This document shows positions 1-5,358 of a stretch of 14,838 bases of DNA, piece after piece. Below the pieces are notes generated by a model, which saw nothing but the letters and a program-made list of their open reading frames with translations, did not search any database and was not told the DNA's origin. Position numbers and translations under genes: made by a program. Position 1 is the stretch's first letter, and every line of letters begins with the position of its first letter. Origin of the DNA: MFKM01 sp038065115 (lineage in GTDB: Bacteria > Patescibacteriota > Minisyncoccia > UBA6257 > MFKM01); contig JBBTRS010000033.1 of assembly GCA_038065115.1 (NCBI GenBank), positions 1 to 14,838 on the forward strand, given 5' to 3'.

Positions 1-252
1 CTGGATAAATGCCCGGCCCGGCATCGTGTTGCCGGAATAATTTTTCCGGCTTTGTTCTCCGATTTTAATCCGAATTGAAGAAAGCAAAGCGGTTTTTTTA
101 CCCGCCATTTCCAAAATAGCGTTAATCAATTCCAGAACTGTTGATTTTCCTTTGGTGCCGATTACTCCCAAAACAAAAATCCGGTTTGAAGGAAAACCGA
201 AAATTACTGCTCCCAATAAAGACCAAAGAAAGTGATAAATAGATAAAAGCAT
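1..252 (-). CDS. Mur-ligase-like protein, N-terminal 84 residues (cut by window edge)
   Basis: This is the beginning of a Mur-ligase-family gene; the rest lies beyond the left edge. These enzymes use ATP to join amino acids to UDP-MurNAc peptides during peptidoglycan synthesis in the cytoplasm. The translated start (MLLSIYHFLWSLLGAVIFGF) is a short hydrophobic stretch and is followed at residues 30-38 by VIGTKGKST, the Mur-ligase P-loop. There is no room for the UDP-binding domain that precedes this loop in MurE. The protein therefore resembles the shortened MurE/MurT-type ligases, and the substrate cannot be fixed from 84 residues. The ATG at 252 is chosen because an in-frame stop lies four codons upstream; no Shine-Dalgarno sequence is visible. 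It follows the RuvA domain III ORF by 30 bases, so the two may be co-transcribed. Confidence 0.8.
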   Translation of the reverse strand, partial: MLLSIYHFLWSLLGAVIFGFPSNRIFVLGVIGTKGKSTVLELINAILEMAGKKTALLSSIRIKIGEQSRKNYSGNTMPGRAFIQ

Positions 253-282
253 AATAATAACTTAATGACTTAATAACTAATA

Positions 283-435
283 CTAATGACGACCGAGAAG
301 GCGTAAGGCCTCTTTTAATCGGTCTTCTAATTTTTTAATCTCAGCGGGAAGATTGTTTAAAACTTCTTTCACTTGCCCCCGCGGATAGCCCAAATTAACC
401 AAAACCGTCTCAACTTCTTTATCTAAATCCAACAT
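283..435 (-). CDS. Free-standing RuvA domain III (duplicated ruvA 3' end)
   Basis: This 50-residue ORF reads as the C-terminal domain III of RuvA and nothing else. Aligned by eye to the last 50 residues of the intact RuvA at 1643-2224, 32 of 50 positions are identical, including LDLD near the start, VLV, LGY, EIKK, EDR and the ending LGRH. Domain III of RuvA is known to be flexible and to bind RuvB and control its ATPase; the OB and HhH domains that bind the Holliday junction are absent here. It has its own ATG, no internal stop, and an extended -10 promoter nine bases upstream. It could be a decayed second ruvA, the original ruvA end displaced by an incoming segment, or a small expressed RuvB-binding protein. 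The homology is clear; the functional status is not. Confidence 0.75.
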   Translation of the reverse strand: MLDLDKEVETVLVNLGYPRGQVKEVLNNLPAEIKKLEDRLKEALRLLGRH

Positions 436-444
436 TAACAAGTG

Positions 445-471
445 ATTATATCATACAAAATTTCACGGCAA
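445..471 (-). promoter_or_regulatory. Extended -10 promoter for the RuvA-III ORF and Mur ligase
   Basis: On the minus strand, TGATATAAT (a TGn extended -10 followed by a perfect TATAAT at 445-450) stands nine bases before the ATG of the RuvA-III ORF. The best -35 match is TTGCCG at 466-471, with a short 15-base spacer. It abuts the T-tract of the terminator for the 258-aa gene, so it could restart transcription for the downstream genes. Confidence 0.5.
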
Positions 472-506
472 AAAGAAAAAGCCCTCTGCAAAATATCGCA
501 GAGGGC
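470..506 (-). terminator. Rho-independent terminator of the 258-aa gene
   Basis: Read on the minus strand, a 9-bp perfect stem GCCCTCTGC / GCAGAGGGC with an 8-base loop is followed by TTTTTCTTTTT. It lies 31 bases after the stop codon of the 258-aa gene and ends that transcription unit before the RuvA-III ORF. Confidence 0.9.
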
Positions 507-507
507 G

Positions 508-542
508 TCAAAAATTCAATCCTCAAGAATCAAAAATTCAAT
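508..542. repeat. 13-bp direct repeat spanning the stop codon
   Basis: TCAAAAATTCAAT occurs at 508-520 and again at 530-542, with a period of 22 bases. The second copy contains the TGA stop of the 258-aa gene (538-540). It may be a small tandem duplication or a trace of a junction. Confidence 0.6.
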
Positions 543-1314
543 GAGACTGAACTTTTCGGGCGGAGGCAAGACCGATATCGCTTCTAGGGCTGTCGTCCCA
601 GAAGTCGTTGAAGCCCAAACCATCCCGGCCAAAGCTGCTCACATCGACGTGGCGGCCATCCGAAGAAAACGAGGAAGTTCGCACATAGATGTTGTCAAAT
701 AATCGTTCGCCGGTTGCGAGGTAATGACCAATAATAACGTAGGTCATCACACGGGCGCTGGGTGTTTCGTCATCCTTGCCAAGGAGTGTTTGCTGTTCAT
801 CCCAGGTTTTTGAGGTCGAATTCGGCACTGAAGTTTTGCGAACGAGCTGCCAGAATGCTTCATTTTTGTCCTCCGCAAACGCCTGCTTGTCATACCAAGC
901 GTCCTCGTGGCTGCAAAAGAGCTTGCACTCTACTTTATCGCGGATGTCAAGGATTGACAGCGGAAAAACCGCGACGAGGATATGGGCATCCTTTAATTCT
1001 TTAAGCACTGCCTCGGAGAACGGAATCTCCGAAAGTGCGGCGAGTTGCTGGCGGGCCGTATTAACCCCAAAGTACTTGATGGCCTCTTCAATGCCGAAGA
1101 AGTTCTTGTCCATTATTTCACGGGCACGCTTCTGACCTATTGAAATTTCAAGGTCCTTATTTTGAATCAATCTTACCACTTTCGTGGCGAGCTCGTTGCC
1201 CTTGGAATCAATGATTTTTTGGGCGAGCTTGTCGTTGAGACCTGCGGCTTCAAGCTTCAGGAGCACTTCATGCTCCTTGTGCACCGACAGGGTTCGGCTT
1301 ACGATGCTTTTCAT
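538..1314 (-). CDS. CPR-type orphan protein of unknown function (258 aa), cassette gene
   Basis: I cannot assign a function. I recall proteins of this shape as recurrent hypothetical proteins in Parcubacteria assemblies: residues 25-50 resembling GLNDKLAQKIIDSKGN, then a helical middle (REIMDKNFFGIEEAIKYFG), PLSILDIR near 118-125, HEDAWY at 136-141, PNSTSKTW at 164-171, TGERLF at 201-206 and a tail ending GLASARK. No signal peptide or membrane segment is seen. The last ~50 residues are rich in Ser, Gly and Asp with aromatic residues and end RSDIGLASARK. This is loosely like the end of formylglycine-generating-enzyme/C-type-lectin folds, but the likeness is weak. Start: AGGAGG six bases before ATG, no competitor. 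Codon use differs from neighbours (many AAG, GAG, CTC, GCC), and sampled lines are about half G+C against roughly two-fifths nearby, which fits transfer. It has its own promoter, leader and terminator and sits between two ruvA 3' ends. Confidence 0.9.
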   Translation of the reverse strand: MKSIVSRTLSVHKEHEVLLKLEAAGLNDKLAQKIIDSKGNELATKVVRLIQNKDLEISIGQKRAREIMDKNFFGIEEAIKYFGVNTARQQLAALSEIPFSEAVLKELKDAHILVAVFPLSILDIRDKVECKLFCSHEDAWYDKQAFAEDKNEAFWQLVRKTSVPNSTSKTWDEQQTLLGKDDETPSARVMTYVIIGHYLATGERLFDNIYVRTSSFSSDGRHVDVSSFGRDGLGFNDFWDDSPRSDIGLASARKVQSH

Positions 1315-1421
1315 CGCACACCTCCTATGTTTGAAATTACCCGAATCGCTCGGGCTGGCGTCCGTCTCAAAATGAGACGAGTATTTTATCTTTCTGAACC
1401 ATTCTCCTAATTTTCAAAGAA
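1315..1421 (-). promoter_or_regulatory. Structured 5' leader RNA of the 258-aa gene (copy 1)
   Basis: The transcript begins with TTCTTTGAAAATT (1421-1409), which resembles a boxA antitermination site. TTTGAAA can pair with TTTCAAA at 1336-1330 just before the ribosome binding site. Between them lie a 7-bp hairpin with a 3-base loop (CGTCTCA/TGAGACG, 1363-1379) and a second hairpin at 1339-1355, a 7-bp stem with a CGA loop whose tip is GAG-CGA-TTC. AGGAGG then stands six bases before the ATG. The same order, with the same tip sequence, precedes the gene starting at 14807. That makes this a conserved cis-acting RNA, not a chance fold. Whether it senses a ligand, controls termination or protects the 5' end is unknown. 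Confidence 0.7.
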
Positions 1422-1428
1422 CGCCACA

Positions 1429-1457
1429 ATTATAGCAAAGTGTCAAATAAAAGTCAA
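1429..1457 (-). promoter_or_regulatory. Sigma70-type promoter of the cassette gene
   Basis: TTGACT (1452-1457), a 17-base spacer and TGC-TATAAT (1429-1434, extended -10) are read on the minus strand. The predicted transcription start near 1422-1424 falls at, or one or two bases before, the boxA-like motif. Confidence 0.85.
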
Positions 1458-1479
1458 GCTCTGTTTTTAGTTCAAAACC

Positions 1480-1505
1480 CCTAAGTCCAGTTAACTGGAC
1501 TTAGG
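1480..1505. repeat. Perfect 26-bp palindrome upstream of the cassette promoter
   Basis: The half-site CCTAAGTCCAGTT is followed directly by its exact reverse complement, with no loop. It ends 22 bases upstream of the -35 hexamer of the 258-aa gene. As RNA it could form a terminator-like stem after ruvA, but the T-tract beyond it is only four bases. As DNA it could be an operator for a dimeric protein or the end of a mobile unit. Confidence 0.8.
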
Positions 1506-1538
1506 ATAATATTCCCAAAAACTCTCACTACTATTATA

Positions 1539-1612
1539 TCCGACGATCGTTGGAAACAATAATAACTATTGAAGTTTAACTTCCATGATGCATCGAGTGT
1601 TACCGATGTATC
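1539..1612. repeat. Cluster of three further inverted repeats after ruvA
   Basis: The roughly 330-base gene-free stretch 1315-1642 holds the leader, the promoter, the 26-bp palindrome and, nearer ruvA, three more inverted repeats. These are a near-palindrome TCCGACGATCGTTGGA (1539-1554), a perfect 6-bp arm palindrome GAAGTTTAACTTC (1571-1583) and a 9-bp arm hairpin GATGCATCG / CGATGTATC (1587-1612, one G-U pair on the plus strand). I see no ORF among them. Their role is unknown. Confidence 0.6.
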
Positions 1613-1642
1613 TCGTTTTTTGCAAAAAATATTCTAATAATA

Positions 1643-2224
1643 CTAATGCCTGCCCAGATGACGCAATGCTTCCCGGATGCGGTCTTCAATTTTCTTGATT
1701 TCGGGAGATATTCTGGTTAAAGCGTCTCGCACCTGCCGCCGCGAATAACCCAAGCTGACTAAGACTTCTTCAACTTCAGCGTCTAAGTCCAGTTTCTCGG
1801 TTAAAGTTTTGGCGGTTTTCAGTTTAATCTTGCTCTTAAGCTCTAAGATAACCCTCTCCGCCGTTTTCTGGCCGATACCCGAAGCCCGGGTAAGCAAATC
1901 CGGCCGATTCTCAATAATAGCGGCCATTAAGTTTTCTAAACTGTCTACGGATAAAATATTTAAAGCGGTTTTAGGGCCAACGCCGCTGATGGAAATAAGC
2001 AGCCCGAAAAAATTCAATTCCTCCTCTTTCAGAAAACCGTAAAGCTCAAGGCCGGTTTCATCGCGAATGTATAGATGGCAAAAAATTTTAACGGCTGAAT
2101 CCGCGACCGGCAATTTATTGACGGCCTCGCTGGTCAAAAAAACCCTATATCCAATTCCGTTATTTTCTAAAATAGCAAAATTTTCTCCCCGGCTGATTAT
2201 TTTTCCGGATAAATAATGAATCAT
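1643..2224 (-). CDS. ruvA: Holliday junction branch migration protein RuvA
   Basis: RuvA binds Holliday junctions as a tetramer and holds the RuvB helicase on the arms during recombinational repair. The 193 residues match the usual length and show all three domains. The OB fold is at about 1-65 (MIHYLSGKIISRGENFAILE). Two helix-hairpin-helix motifs follow (ISGVGPKTALNIL and ASGIGQKTAERVILELK). A short acidic linker leads to domain III at about 145-193 (EVEEVLVSLGYSRRQVRDAL to LGRH). The ATG at 2224 fits the conserved start of the family. The gene is divergent from the ORF at 2257 with 32 bases between, which hold a TATAAT at 2246-2251 but no clear -35. A second, diverged copy of its last 50 codons lies at 283-435, beyond the cassette. 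Confidence 0.97.
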   Translation of the reverse strand: MIHYLSGKIISRGENFAILENNGIGYRVFLTSEAVNKLPVADSAVKIFCHLYIRDETGLELYGFLKEEELNFFGLLISISGVGPKTALNILSVDSLENLMAAIIENRPDLLTRASGIGQKTAERVILELKSKIKLKTAKTLTEKLDLDAEVEEVLVSLGYSRRQVRDALTRISPEIKKIEDRIREALRHLGRH

Positions 2225-2256
2225 TGGTGTTGATGTTATGATAACATTATATCGTT

Positions 2257-2655
2257 ATGCGATTCAAAGCCCCCAAAAACACCGGTCGCTTTTTATGGAC
2301 TAATCACGCCGCCAGAAAAATCATTTTCTATGGTCTTTCTGAACAAAAAATAAAAAGAATAATCAATTACCCCGATAGAATCGAGGAAGGCGTAGCACTC
2401 AATACCATCGCCTGTATGCAGGTTGCTGGCTCCAAAAAACATTATCAGGAAATTTGGGCGATGTACCAAACGAAGAGTTCCCCGCCAAAGGCCGGTTTGT
2501 CCGGCAGGCCATGCCTGCCTGCCGGTAGGCATGGCCTACCGGCAGGCAGGCAGGCAAAACTGAAAATAATCAGCGCTTGGAGATATCCGGGGAAAAGTCC
2601 GGCCAAAAACCCCATTCCGCCGGAAATACTTGCGGAGATTAAAAATCTGGTATAA
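2257..2655 (+). CDS. DUF4258-like small protein with CPR 'LPAGR' insertion (132 aa)
   Basis: Residues 14-71 (TNHAARKIIFYGLSEQKIKRI, an INYPDRIEEG turn, then HYQEIWAMYQ) and 101-113 (KLKIISAWRYPGK) look like the DUF4258 pattern: an HA..R start, a helix and a two-stranded end. The family contains small proteins related to RelE-like folds. A toxin role is conceivable, but no antitoxin partner is visible. Residues ~76-100 (from PPKAG to LPAGRQA) are not part of the fold. They are encoded by a palindromic repeat that was inserted in frame in the loop between two strands. No Shine-Dalgarno sequence precedes the ATG. The family assignment is tentative; the ORF is well supported by its continuity through the insertion. 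Confidence 0.65.
   Translation: MRFKAPKNTGRFLWTNHAARKIIFYGLSEQKIKRIINYPDRIEEGVALNTIACMQVAGSKKHYQEIWAMYQTKSSPPKAGLSGRPCLPAGRHGLPAGRQAKLKIISAWRYPGKSPAKNPIPPEILAEIKNLV
2496..2553. repeat. CPR 'LPAGR' palindromic repeat inside a coding region
   Basis: The 19-base arms at 2512-2530 and 2534-2552 are exact reverse complements around a 3-base loop, and a partial further unit (CCGGCAGGCCATGCC) precedes them. In frame it reads LPAGRHGLPAGRQA. Related units occur at 11722-11737 (tgt), about 13508-13523 (thrC) and 13733-13752 (intergenic). Confidence 0.85.
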
Positions 2656-2689
2656 AATACCAAAATATTATTTATATCAATAATAAATT

Positions 2690-2971
2690 ATGCTTAGAAC
2701 CAAATCAGCTAAAAAAGCTTTAAGGCAAAGCTTAAGAAAGAAAAAAAACAATCTTCAAAGGAAAACCGGTCTTAAAAAAGCCATCAAGGCCTATCAAAAG
2801 GCCGTCAACTCGCAAGAGCTGGAGGAGGCCAAGAAATATTTAAGCGAAGTCTACAAATTAGCGGATAAAACCGCCAAATCAAAAACCATTAAAAAAGGCA
2901 AAGCCGACCGAATCAAATCTCGTCTCGCTCAATTATTGGCCAAAGCCAAGTCCAGCAAAACTTCTTCATAG
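2690..2971 (+). CDS. rpsT: Small ribosomal subunit protein bS20
   Basis: This is the basic helical protein that binds 16S rRNA early in 30S assembly. The 93 residues have the family's layout: KSAKKALRQSLRKKKNN at the start, LKKAIKAYQKAV in the middle, then KLADKTAKSKTIKKGKADR and IKSRLAQLLAKA at the end. Lys and Arg dominate throughout. The ATG at 2690 has no strong Shine-Dalgarno sequence. Its last 43 bases overlap the 3' end of holA on the other strand, so the two transcripts are antisense over their ends and no terminator is visible between them. The overlap may limit read-through or simply reflect genome compaction. Confidence 0.93.
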   Translation: MLRTKSAKKALRQSLRKKKNNLQRKTGLKKAIKAYQKAVNSQELEEAKKYLSEVYKLADKTAKSKTIKKGKADRIKSRLAQLLAKAKSSKTSS

Positions 2972-3768
2972 CCCAAGCCGCCTGACTTAACCGAGACGTC
3001 ATAATCCGCCAACTTCAAAAGAAGACTGGCTGGAGCGCCATAGCTCAACAAATTAAAAGCGTAAGCCACCGGTTCTTTTTGAATCAAAAGTTGCTCCAAG
3101 GCAACCATTTTTTTATTCAACGAGTTACGGCCAGCCAAAATACCGACCAAATTGAAAATCTTTTCTTGATAAGAAAAAGTGATTAATGATTCTAAGTTTT
3201 TTACGGAAATCGGCTGCGGAAAATCCGCCAAAGCGATTTTGTCTAATTCGCCAATTAAAGCCCAGCTGTCGGTATTGGTTTGTTCCTGCCAGTGGATTAA
3301 ATATTTCATGGCTTCCAGCGCAAATTTCAGATTCCGTTTTTCCGCTTCCTTGCGAATAAAAAAAGTCAGTCCTTCGACGTTTAATTTTTTAAATTCCTGG
3401 CAATAAACCGGCTTTTCCAGCAAGAAATCAAACTCCTTAACGGATTTTTCCTCCGATATCACCAATACCGTGTTTTCATTGATTAATTGTTCTTTCAGGA
3501 TTGGTTTTATTTTTTTTGCTTCAACTTCCCAGCCCGAGGCTGGTCCGCCTTTGGCGGAAAAAACCCCGCTGACCAAACCCATTTTAAAATTATCAAAAAG
3601 CGATTGCTGGCCTAAAAAATCTTTTAAAACCGAATAGTCTTCGGGATCTCCCGATAAATCAATTTTTTTAAAATCAAAATTCGGGTGTTTCCCCTGATAA
3701 GAATCTATCAACTCTTTTTCTTTTTGCCGCCGTCTGTAAGAATCCGGCCCCCATAAAAAAATGATCAT
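2929..3768 (-). CDS. holA: DNA polymerase III, delta subunit
   Basis: The delta subunit is the clamp-opening member of the clamp loader. The start MIIFLWGPDSYRRRQKEKELI matches the family's N-terminus (MIIFLYG.DSYR.....), followed by a divergent AAA+-like core (FLGQQSLFDNFKMGLVSGVF, VLVISEEKSVKEF), and later LIGELDKIALA and the C-terminal collar region (KIFNLVGILAGRNSLNKKMVALEQLL). At 279 residues it is shorter than the usual ~330-340, as often in reduced genomes. Residues SAKGGPASGW near 70-80 are encoded by two abutting hairpins and look like an inserted repeat. Its ATG directly follows the stop of the Mth938-domain gene (TAG-ATG), so the two are translationally coupled. Delta genes diverge strongly, but motif order and context support the call. 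Confidence 0.85.
   Translation of the reverse strand: MIIFLWGPDSYRRRQKEKELIDSYQGKHPNFDFKKIDLSGDPEDYSVLKDFLGQQSLFDNFKMGLVSGVFSAKGGPASGWEVEAKKIKPILKEQLINENTVLVISEEKSVKEFDFLLEKPVYCQEFKKLNVEGLTFFIRKEAEKRNLKFALEAMKYLIHWQEQTNTDSWALIGELDKIALADFPQPISVKNLESLITFSYQEKIFNLVGILAGRNSLNKKMVALEQLLIQKEPVAYAFNLLSYGAPASLLLKLADYDVSVKSGGLGYEEVLLDLALANN
3529..3558. repeat. Two abutting perfect hairpins within holA
   Basis: CCAGCC-CGA-GGCTGG (3529-3543) is followed without a gap by TCCGCC-TTT-GGCGGA (3544-3558). In the holA frame they read SAKGGPASGW. Two perfect 6-bp-arm hairpins side by side inside a coding region suggest an inserted repeat of a kind different from the 'LPAGR' one. Confidence 0.65.
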
Positions 3769-4128
3769 CTAACAAGTCAAATGAAAAAATCCCGCGACTT
3801 TTTTGCCTTGTCCGCCATCAGATACAATCTTTTTTAAATCATTAAAAATTCTTACCGCCTCCATTGTCGGCTCAACAACCAATCCAATGCCCTTAGCCGT
3901 TATTTCTTCGCGAGCTTCCTTGCTAACCATAGCCGCGCCTAATTCTCCGGCGCCGATAACAATCACTTCCGGTTTTTGATTTAAAACATCTTCAATGTCT
4001 CTTTTCTCAATCTGGTGGCTTTGATTGCGCCACCAAAGCCCAACTTTGTCATCCAAGCCAATCAAAACGTCATGATTATAAGTCTTGCCGTCAATTTTTA
4101 TAAAACCAAAATGATATTCTTCAATCAT
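3769..4128 (-). CDS. Mth938-domain (DUF498/AAMDC-like) protein
   Basis: The 119-residue protein matches the Mth938 family along its whole length. It opens with IEEYHFGFIKIDGKTYNHDV, followed by WWRNQSHQIEKRDIEDVL, then KPEVIVIGAGELG, IGLVVEPTMEAVRIFNDL and the family's ending VAGFFHLTC. The biochemical role of the family is not established; the fold is known from archaeal and human members. I infer a cytoplasmic role but no reaction. The stop codon abuts the holA start, so the two genes form an operon. TATAAT lies only six bases upstream of the ATG, which suggests a leaderless transcript. The gene is divergent from the aminopeptidase at 4264. Confidence 0.85.
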   Translation of the reverse strand: MIEEYHFGFIKIDGKTYNHDVLIGLDDKVGLWWRNQSHQIEKRDIEDVLNQKPEVIVIGAGELGAAMVSKEAREEITAKGIGLVVEPTMEAVRIFNDLKKIVSDGGQGKKVAGFFHLTC

Positions 4129-4134
4129 GGCTTC

Positions 4135-4156
4135 ATTATAACACTCCCTGAGTTCC
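4135..4156 (-). promoter_or_regulatory. Leaderless-type -10 for the Mth938-holA operon
   Basis: On the minus strand a perfect TATAAT (4135-4140) stands six bases before the ATG at 4128, so transcription should start at or next to the start codon. A partial -35 (ATGACA) lies 16 bases further upstream, at about 4157-4162. No Shine-Dalgarno sequence is present or possible in such a transcript. Confidence 0.6.
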
Positions 4157-4168
4157 TGTCATTTTTGC

Positions 4169-4197
4169 TTGACAAATGTAATGTTTTATATTATACT
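4169..4197 (+). promoter_or_regulatory. Sigma70-type promoter of the aminopeptidase gene
   Basis: A perfect TTGACA (4169-4174), a 17-base spacer and TATACT (4192-4197) give a start near 4204 and a 5' leader of about 60 bases. AAAGGAGG at 4251-4258 then stands at good spacing before the ATG at 4264. Confidence 0.85.
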
Positions 4198-4263
4198 TTC
4201 AGATAAAACTGAACCTTGATAATTAAATAAAACAAGAAGAAAACCGAACGAAAGGAGGCCAGA

Positions 4264-5259
4264 ATGGGAAGCATTGAGAAAGGCGCCAAGCAAGCTGTTA
4301 AATGTGTAAAAATAAAGAAGGGAGAGAAAGTAGTTATCATAACCGACGAGTCAACGACTAATATAGGCGTGGCTATAAAAAGAGCTGTCGCCTGCATTAC
4401 GAAAGACGTTTATTTTTTCGTAATGGAAGACTTTGGCAAACGACCGCTTAATTTTCCGAAAAAAATCGGTAAAATCCTAGCCAAGGCCGATGCCAGTTTC
4501 TATGTTGCCCAAGATGTCAAAGGCGAAGGACGAACTTTTGACAATCCGATGCTGAAAGTCGTTGCCGCGAATAAAAAATTGCGACACGCTCATATGTCCG
4601 GAATTACCGCCGAAGTTATGAAAAGCGGAATGTGCAGCGACTACAAGGAGGTCAAACGGGTTAGCCGCTTTGTTTATGAAAAGGTCAAAAACGCCTCATG
4701 GATCAGAGTGACCACGGCAAAAGGAACCGATTTTACGGCGGAATTCAGCTCCGGTATAAAATGGAAGGTTTACGATGGAGATGTGACCCCGAAAGATTGG
4801 TATAATCTGCCCGATGGCGAAGTCTTCACCAGCCCAATCATTGTTAATGGAATGATTGTTATTGATGGCGTTCTCGGTGATTACTTTGACAAAAAATTCG
4901 GGACGTTGGAAAATACTCCACTTGTAGTGAAAATGGAAAATTCCAGAGTGAAAACAGATAACGTTCGCTGCAAGAACAAAGCTCTCAAAAAAGAGTTTTT
5001 GGAGTATATTTTTGAAAACGAAAACGGCAATAGAGTAGGAGAGTTTGGCATCGGCACCAACACCGGTTTGAAAAAACTCATCGGGAACTTACTGCAGGAC
5101 GAAAAATTTCCCGGAATCCACATCGCCTTCGGGAGCCCCTACCCCGACGAAACCGGCGCTAACTGGGACAGCGATGGCCACCTTGACGGCGTAATCAAAA
5201 AATCCACCGTCTATGTGGACGGCAAAATGCTTATGAAAAACGGAAAGTTCTTGTTTTAG
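4264..5259 (+). CDS. M29-type (thermophilic metalloprotease family) aminopeptidase
   Basis: This is a cytoplasmic metal-dependent aminopeptidase-like protein that would trim N-terminal residues from peptides. In 331 residues (family ~370-410) the metal-site landmarks of the M29 (AmpT/AmpS) family appear in order: NLPDGEVFTSP at 181-191 (E186), GEFGIGTN at 259-266 (E260), IHIAFG at 285-290 (H286), and SDGHLDGV at 303-310 (H306, D308). The C-terminal VYVDGKMLMKNGKF also fits. The N-terminal half is shorter than in classical members. The start is set by AAAGGAGG five bases upstream. It is a single-gene unit with a strong promoter and a terminator. Exact specificity, and whether it is a true peptidase, cannot be read from the sequence. 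Confidence 0.8.
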   Translation: MGSIEKGAKQAVKCVKIKKGEKVVIITDESTTNIGVAIKRAVACITKDVYFFVMEDFGKRPLNFPKKIGKILAKADASFYVAQDVKGEGRTFDNPMLKVVAANKKLRHAHMSGITAEVMKSGMCSDYKEVKRVSRFVYEKVKNASWIRVTTAKGTDFTAEFSSGIKWKVYDGDVTPKDWYNLPDGEVFTSPIIVNGMIVIDGVLGDYFDKKFGTLENTPLVVKMENSRVKTDNVRCKNKALKKEFLEYIFENENGNRVGEFGIGTNTGLKKLIGNLLQDEKFPGIHIAFGSPYPDETGANWDSDGHLDGVIKKSTVYVDGKMLMKNGKFLF

Positions 5260-5298
5260 AAAAAACGGAAGATTTATTTTATTTAAATTTTCCCGAAA

Positions 5299-5338
5299 CA
5301 AAAAAGGACTGGAATTAAAACCCCAGTCCTTTTATTTT
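5299..5338. terminator. Bidirectional intrinsic terminator
   Basis: AAAGGACTGG (5303-5312) pairs with CCAGTCCTTT (5323-5332) around a 10-base loop. T-rich runs follow on the plus strand (TTTTATTTTT), and the A-run before the stem serves as a T-tract on the minus strand. It sits between the convergent aminopeptidase and cutA genes and can end both. Confidence 0.9.
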
Positions 5339-5358
5339 TGAAAAACTTCCTTTTGAAT

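Noticed and set aside
442..702. Plus-strand open frame across the end of the 258-aa gene and its terminator
   Set aside because: It is antisense to the real gene and begins in the promoter/terminator region; its composition is that of a shadow frame.
538..1314. The orphan gene as a diversity-generating retroelement target
   Set aside because: No reverse transcriptase, template repeat or A-biased variable repeat is visible in the window; only the loose lectin-like tail remains, and it is kept as a weak lead.
1480..1612. CRISPR array
   Set aside because: The inverted repeats differ from one another and are not regularly spaced direct repeats; there are no cas genes.
2257..2655. Toxin-antitoxin pair
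   Set aside because: The DUF4258-like protein has no partner gene; the neighbours are ruvA and rpsT.
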